Assembly: GCA_019649035.1 (NCBI GenBank)
Contig: BMAT01008606.1
Coordinates: forward strand, 42,256-63,839
DNA: 21,584 nucleotides
Direction: 5' to 3'
Source of the DNA: Elysia marginata
Taxonomy: Eukaryota > Mollusca > Gastropoda > Plakobranchidae
Numbering within the stretch: the first letter of the stretch is position 1; each line of letters starts with the position of its first letter. Under the pieces are notes generated by a model, which made no database searches, was not told the origin of the DNA, and was given only the letters and a program-made list of their open reading frames with translations. A program made the translations under genes and the position numbers. Shown here piece after piece: positions 10,462-17,832 of the stretch.

Positions 10462-11786
10462 TACTAGCACTACCACAAACTTGTACTAACAGCAACAGTA
10501 ACACCAAGTCACCAAGATCAGCTGCACAGTGAGAACTATTGAGGAACTCACCCTTGAGGATAGCGAGAAACTTTCCATCCCTGGTTGGATAAACCTCTCC
10601 TACAGGCAGTTGCATGTCCTGTCTGGGCTCGCCCTGAGTCAGCTCCCAGACCTGGTCATCACACAAAAATATGCTAAATAAGTAAGAAACAAGGGTAGAG
10701 GTGACGAGAGAGAGATGCACAACGAGATACAAAAAAGACTCTTTAGCGTAAGAGAAAGACAAAGAGAGAGGAAGAACATTTGTGTAACGTTAGAGAAAGG
10801 CGGGAATAAGAGAAGGAGAGAAAAAAAAAGAGATAGATAAATAGATAGATAGATAGATAGATAAATAGAGAGAGAGNNNNNNNNNNNNNNNNNNNNNNNN
10901 NNNNNNNNNNNNNNNNNNNNNGAGAGAGAGAGAGAGAGAGAGAGAAAGGGAGGGAGCGCGCGAGAGATGCAAAAAAAATCTTTCATCGTTTTTTGTGGCC
11001 TTGCTTTGTAAGAATTGTTAAGCTGTAATATAAAACAAAAATAAAACCCAGCCCTATTGTAAGTTTAAAGCCTCAAAGTAATGAAACTAAAAATCTAGTT
11101 TTGAAGTGACTGTGTGTGTTATACATGTCTCGCAGCCAGTCAAAATAAGTCAAATGTCGAAAATACATTTTTCTTTTCAATCAACAGAATTTCTAAGATC
11201 CTTCAACTAAATAAGACAAACTTTTGCATTTCTTAACATTCAGCAGCTGAGAACCACCCCCCACCCCCCACACACAAAATACCAACGGCCTGGGATGTGA
11301 AAATTGAGTCATCCAACTCATTCGAACTGGTTACCAGACAAACATGCACGAACGTTACCTTAGACTCGAATCTGAAAGCACCGCAATGCTGCAGATCAGC
11401 CATACAACATGACCTCACAAGCCAATGAGTCGCTCACCTTGAGCTTGGTACTGTAGAAAGGTTTTGCCGTCATGAGGATCCCCTCTGCCGTGTTAAACAC
11501 GTCCACGTCTATGGAGGATGTGATGTTGTCGTCAAGTTCACACTCGTACTGTAGCGGCCCGCCTGGAGCCGTGTAGATCTGACAGTTGGGCACCAGTGGA
11601 CACCGCTTTTGGCTGACGAGGTCGCACTGTTTTACCAGCGACTTGATCCAGTGGTACCTGTATTCATGGTATATTTTACAGACCTTATCAACTCACAAGC
11701 CATTAACACAATAGACATTTCTTTGTTGTTTTCCTCACCAGTAACTTGGCTACACGTCATATAGTGATTATTTTTGTTACTATTAC

Positions 11787-11846
<60 letters not shown>

Positions 11847-14800
11847 CATTATTATATAAGCTAATGTGACGGAGATCATAAGTTAGTGTCTTTTTCTGGA
11901 GCTCGTGAAGATTAAATACACAATCAGCGGTAGACATGAAAGAACTATAGATTAGATGGAGGAATAAAGTGCCATGGATTAAGCGGCAACTAGGTTGGAA
12001 ATACAACCGTTAGCCACGTAGAATACCGTCGATGGTGCATAGATGTGAGTTGCGGTCTATCTAGGCTACAGCGACTGCTATTAAAGCCACTAAAATCTAG
12101 AAAACTATTTCATTTACATTGATGTCTGTATCTATTACAATAATTGGTGGAGCTGACAATCAAGTTTTATGATAAAATTTCTCCTATCCGTTTGACAAGT
12201 TTCTTAGAAAGCTATTCGCTAATTTTTTTAATCTCACAAACATAAACACGCTGGAGAAAATCAATTATAAACACCAGTTATATTACAAGCCTATAAATTA
12301 GATTTATAAGACTGGAATTCATGCGCTTGACTGATTTATTTTCAAATACAAACAATTGGGACTATGTGGTGGTTGAAATTAAAGGCGTCGATTACAAATA
12401 GGTTGGTATCGTTTTAACTGGTTCAAATAGCTTGCCTAGATTTAAGGGCTAGAATGGGTTGCTCAAACTGAGTAAGCGTCTAAAATTGAATGCAACCAAA
12501 AAAATATAGTAGGGATTGAAAACATTTATAATTTATGCATTAAATGCCCATTCCGAGCATCGAATTAGATTAAAGACTTGATAAATCAAGTTCGATAAAT
12601 TTATTTGGATTTTTAAATTATCTCATGGAGATTTCTCTGGCCGTAAGATACTTTGGTCATTATTTGTTATAGTCATTTGTGATCGAATCAGAAACTGTTT
12701 ATTCTTGTGCGTTAAAGTTTTGAGGTGTACCAGGAATATAAAAGCATGAGAAACGAAATGTCAGTCGGTCAATCAATCAACCAATTGATCAGTAAACTAA
12801 TCAACCAATCAATCAGTAAACTAATCAACCAATCAATTAGTAAACTTATCAACCAATCAATCAATCAGTAAACTAATCAACCAATCAATCAGTACACTAA
12901 TCAATCAGTCAATTAATCAGTAAAATAATCAACCGATCAATCAGTAAACTAATCAACCAATCAATCTATCAGTAAAATAATCAAACAATCAATCAGTAAA
13001 GAAATCAACAAATTAATCAGTAAAATAATCAACCAATCAATGAATAAACTAATCAACCAATCAATCAGTAACCTAACCGCCCAATCAATCAGTAACCTAA
13101 TCGACCAATCAATCAACCAGGCAAACAATCAATCAATTAATCAACCAATAAATGAAACAATGAACCAATCCATTAATCATTCAGTCAGTCATTCAATCAA
13201 TTTATCGATTATTTCAAAATGTTAAACTTATCAGCGGCTTCCTGAGTCTCTATAACTAACCTGTGTATATGAGGTAACAGACGACCAGTAATTTCTGGTC
13301 CGAGCGCATCAGGATTAATTTTGAGAGCGCTTCCTGACATGCGCAGTGCATCGGCAACTAAACCAGCTTCCCTGTCTTCTAACATGGTAAAATCTGCAAG
13401 CACCTGAATATACGAAACAGCAATTCATAAAGAGCGATTCAACTTTAGCTTTAAAGGTAATTAAAGGGTGTCTTGTTTTAATGTGCTCATATACACCCCT
13501 CAAAGAGAATAGACGACATCCCAGAGAGAATTCAGCGAGAGTTATCTTTCTTGACTTACTGAAATTTCACCAAAGGCTAGTAATCGAGACACGTAGTAAA
13601 ACAAATGAAATGCAGGGAAAATATATGATAAAAACATCATTAATGACAAAAAAGATGACTATAATTGTCACAGTCATTCTCAGGACTATTATAAATAATT
13701 GATGTTGTTTCTGTATTTTTTTTGACATTTAATCGTTAAAATATTTTTATCAGTTTATTTTTTCATTTTTTCTAGTAGAATAGGCCTACACATTTTATGG
13801 AGTTGAGTAAATAATTTAAGAATGGTCTCACTATCAATTAAAAAGCTGCTAAACATGTGCTTTACTTTGCTCGTTACACATTATACCTATTTATCTAGAT
13901 TTATAGTTCAAATATAGATCCATTTCTGTTTTGTAGGAATCTAGATCTACGCAGATTTAGTCTTTTCTTTTCACATGCGATTAGTTTGCTAATATAAGTA
14001 TATAGATTTACTAAGCTGCTATCTAAATCTACATCGTTATATTTTTGTTTCAGTGACTTGATCTAACATCTTAAAAGACCGATTTAGCGATAATTTTGTT
14101 TATTTTTCGAGTTAGCAGAAAACAACAAATACACCGATCGAAGTATAGTCATGATGTCACAGCTTTCTCGGACGTCCGCAAAATTATTCTGACCAAAACA
14201 AAGGCACATTTTTTAAAATAAAATGAGTACAGCAAGACACTTATATTCTAGAAAGAGATTCAAGCATTCAACAATAAATTTATCAGATTCTGGTGCATGA
14301 CTCTAGAATGATGAATTATTTTACTTATTAACATCAAGTTGGCTTTTTTTAGCCAGTAGATTCTGGTGTTTGACAAAAAATATAGTCTTACTCTTAGAGA
14401 CTTCCTCACATTATTTTTTGAAAAGAAAGGATTATTCTCATTCGCATTTTTAAATTTTTATTAATGTCTTTAATTATTCTCAATTACACCATAATCTCTA
14501 AAAGCAGTAAGAGACGTTTTGTTCAAGAAAAACGCCCAATCGATTCTTACTTATTTCTATTGGTCCCTAGTTTTTGCAATAAAACGAGGCGCATAACTCT
14601 CGCTGACCGTTTTTAGGAACAACGTCTATTTGATGCTAAGCAAAGTTAATGTTTTGGTAGGTTTGATAGACATGAAATTTATTGGTCTACACTATTTGGT
14701 CTATTCATTGGTCAAAACGTCTACAGAGGTTTTGATATTTTTTTAAAAGTTGTCGTAAAACTGTTAATTCACAGAATCGCAACTCAAAAAGTAAAATAGA

Positions 14801-17788
14801 CAGACACTAAGAGACTAATGTTAAGGCAACGAAAATTCAGTTTGCTGCATCTTGCATACACAACGACTATAGAATTTCCGAACCGTGCCATGAGAAACCA
14901 TTTTAGATTAAGAAGGAATTTTGACCGTAAGCTCAAACCCCTCTGATGTCGATTTGAGTCATTCACTACTTTTTTTTACTTTGTCACTTTGTCATTTTCC
15001 CCTCGATGAAGTTGTATAGAATATATAGTGGAGGGAGCCCTGCGCAATCAGTTATGACACGCCTTAATTACATACCTTAAATCTTCCATTCATTTTTAAA
15101 GGCGCATAGTGCCATGTGGTAGAAGTGACTTGACTTCAAGTATTATTTATGACTTTGCAATGCACAGGGTACAGCGAAAAAAGGACAACCGTCCAACGAA
15201 AAGAAGTACAATCTTACCTGCTGTAACGAGGTGGCTCTGAGTTTTGTGTGCAACCACTCATAGTTACATAAACATTCTGCCTTGAGCTTGTCGAATTGGA
15301 GGCTGAGGACACAGCACAAACCATTAGATTGGTTAGTATGAGGTCAGGGGAGATAGCTTTAAACTGGCCAGGTCATTATTATTGCTGTTGTATGATCTTT
15401 AGACTATCTTGTAAGAACTTATATCGTGTAAAAAACCCCAATCAAAATAAAATTTGCACAAAATTGAAGGAGAATAGTCGTAGTATATACTTTATTATAA
15501 TCATACTCCTTGTTTCACCTACAAATACTAGTTTATTGATTTTTGCATGCTTTTTGGCTTTTTTTTTCAAGAAACTTCCTTATATTGAAAAAATTAAAAG
15601 GTGGAATTTTTATGATCTACCAACAACACTAGCAACAAATACACACCAACCACTTTCAGTTTTAATTTTCGAAGGCACCCTATACAGCGCAGGCTTTGAA
15701 TTACAAAACTTTTCCCTTAACTAAATTTGGCAAATTTGTGGCAGATATTGGCTTGTAAGCCCGTTTTACAGAAAATTGCATGTCCTAATCTGGTTTTTGA
15801 AATTCTTTTCAAAATATTTTATGATGTTTTTAATGCAGTTGAACTTGTTTTAAGTTTCTCTAAAATACTAGCCCTGCCTGAGATCTAGCTATCGCTGAAG
15901 CAGCGACCATATCTCTATCTGGAATGGCGAGATCGTTACTCCAGTTGGCAAGATGCTGAGAAAAAACAGTTAAAAATTTTGGAAAGAGCATAAGTTATGA
16001 AGAATTTCTTTTTGCATTTCAAGAAAAAAAAACTCACCGAATCAAGACGCCCTTACCTTTTAAAACCTTTAATAGACAAAGAAATGACTTTGTGTTTTAT
16101 GGGAGTGATCATAAATCGGACTTACGGCTTTGTCATTGAAGACCCGCAATCTCTCTCACCTGTGAAGAAGACTGAAGGGTAACTGTGACATCTTCCGGTA
16201 GTTGAATCTCTCCGAGATCTCATTGGCACGAAATACAAGCGGCTGCTCCGGCACGTAGCGGCACGCCATTCCGTGTACGTGATTTATGCCATACCGTTTC
16301 ATCGTGGAATCACTGAAGTGCAGATGGAAAAGAGTCTCAAGTGAGTTATTGAGCTCCAGTTGTCATTGTATACACATTCGATTTAATTTGGTTCTACGAG
16401 ATAGTGTGGCTGATTAAAGACTAAAATATTTTGAGATCCCAGTTTTTTCTAGCATACCATAACTTTTACTTTTAACTCACTCGCATTGCTATATAAACAA
16501 AAATCGTACACAAAATCTTCAAGAATACCTTTTGATTTACAGGTGCCAAACACAAATACAGATTATAATAAAGTGTGTGGTAAAGTGCAACGCAACCCAA
16601 GATCGGTTGCTGGACATGCCAAATTATCGAGAAAACGACAAAGTAGCCAAGAAGCTAGCATTACTTGAAGGTCCGTGTTTTACATACCCGTTCCATAGTT
16701 TATAAAAACGATTTCATGATTACAATGCTCTATTTTTAAGACGGCCGATTTTTCTAAATGCTAATTTCGTTTGCTCAAAGCTGCACTGGCAAAACTAAAC
16801 GGTGAAAAAGTAACGCAAAGCGAAACTTTTTTGTAAGTATTGGCTACGCTTTTTACAAGGAGAATATCTAAGTTATCTAATGGTCATCCTGAGTCATTCG
16901 TCCCGGTTTGATTGATTGAAGGGTATTTTTACAAGCCCATTTCCACTTCAAAGGTGCTCTCAGGGCTTGGGTCCCAATGACAATTTACGGGCTGCCACCC
17001 AGAGACTAGCGGGGATACCATGACTTAGCCTCAGCCGGTCACATTATACTGACACCGACCCAACCAGTAGGGGCCCGGACTGTGCTCGGCTGTGTTTCGA
17101 ACCCGCGACCTCTTGGCCGCGGAGCGAAGCCACTACCAACTGTGCTATCTAGGCCCCCTTCATTCGTCCCGGGCTCGAACCCACGCGGTACATAACATAA
17201 TTATAAGCTAATTAAATTCAATGACCAAAAGCTTTGTCTTAGACAGCGTAGTGTGTAGGATCCGCATCGTATGAAAATGTAAAAGACCTAAAGTCACCAC
17301 TTTAAGGACGAATAAATAATTCTTTTACAAACAGAGCAGAAAAATTGAAGGCTATGCCTTTATTTAGTTAGAAGGGAATTTTTTTGCTGGGATCCTACCA
17401 GTAGATAAATGGTTTCTTGATAGTACCACTCCAACAGCCCATGTAGTAGTCTGCGATGTTGCGGTGCATCTGATTCCTGTCGAGGTAGTCGCCTAGGTAT
17501 CTTTCTGTGGCAGAGTCCAGGAACTGTTGGTGATACCAGCTCAGAACCACGATGTTGTCTGCTTCTCGTTCCACGAGGAAAGCTTTGATGTCCAGGTATA
17601 GTCTAAGGTTAAAAAAAGCGCAAACATAACGGTGTAGATATATTACTGATTGGTCGAAAAACAGACCACAACAGTTTAAAAAAGTGAGTTTGATTGGACG
17701 TGATGTGGGTAACTTAATGAGAATGAGGGTGAAAAGATATGAAAAAAAGGCAGTGGTTGAGAAAGAATGCTACAAATGAGAGTAGCGA

Positions 17789-17832
<44 letters not shown>

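Larger units (their letters stand above)
10652..11437 (-). other. intron 7-8 (786 bp)
   Basis: Mostly purine-rich low complexity: AGAGA-rich 10700-10820, (GATA)n, (GA)n with an assembly gap, then AT-rich sequence and a C-rich tract at about 11257-11272. No coding sequence seen. Confidence 0.8.
11658..13260 (-). other. intron 6-7 (1603 bp)
   Basis: Contains the (ATT)n microsatellite near its 3' end (transcript sense), a ~900-bp AT-rich stretch (11860-12765) in which I see nothing, and the 24/28-bp array adjoining the exon 6 donor. Confidence 0.75.
16313..17398 (-). other. intron 3-4 (1086 bp)
   Basis: Carries the SINE with its target-site duplications (16894-17172). The remaining sequence is AT-rich with no other recognised element. 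Confidence 0.8.

Noticed and set aside
10308-10762. Poly-Leu and poly-Ser frames
   Set aside because: Translations of the (ACT)n microsatellite, overlapping exon 8 on one strand.
12769-13205. CRISPR-like array
   Set aside because: Repeats are directly adjacent with no unique spacers, they derive from a tetranucleotide, and the context is an animal intron.
13040-13225. Plus-strand 61-codon frame with Ile-Asn-Gln-Ser repeats
   Set aside because: Open only because the repeat unit is 24 bp, a multiple of 3; no start context or conservation.
15296-15724. Plus-strand 142-codon frame
   Set aside because: Begins in antisense of exon 5 and runs through AT-rich intron; no recognisable motif, composition like the intron.
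17090-17159. tRNA gene on the minus strand
   Set aside because: A and B boxes are good, but no convincing acceptor stem closes the fold, a non-tRNA body follows, and perfect target-site duplications flank the whole: it is a SINE head.
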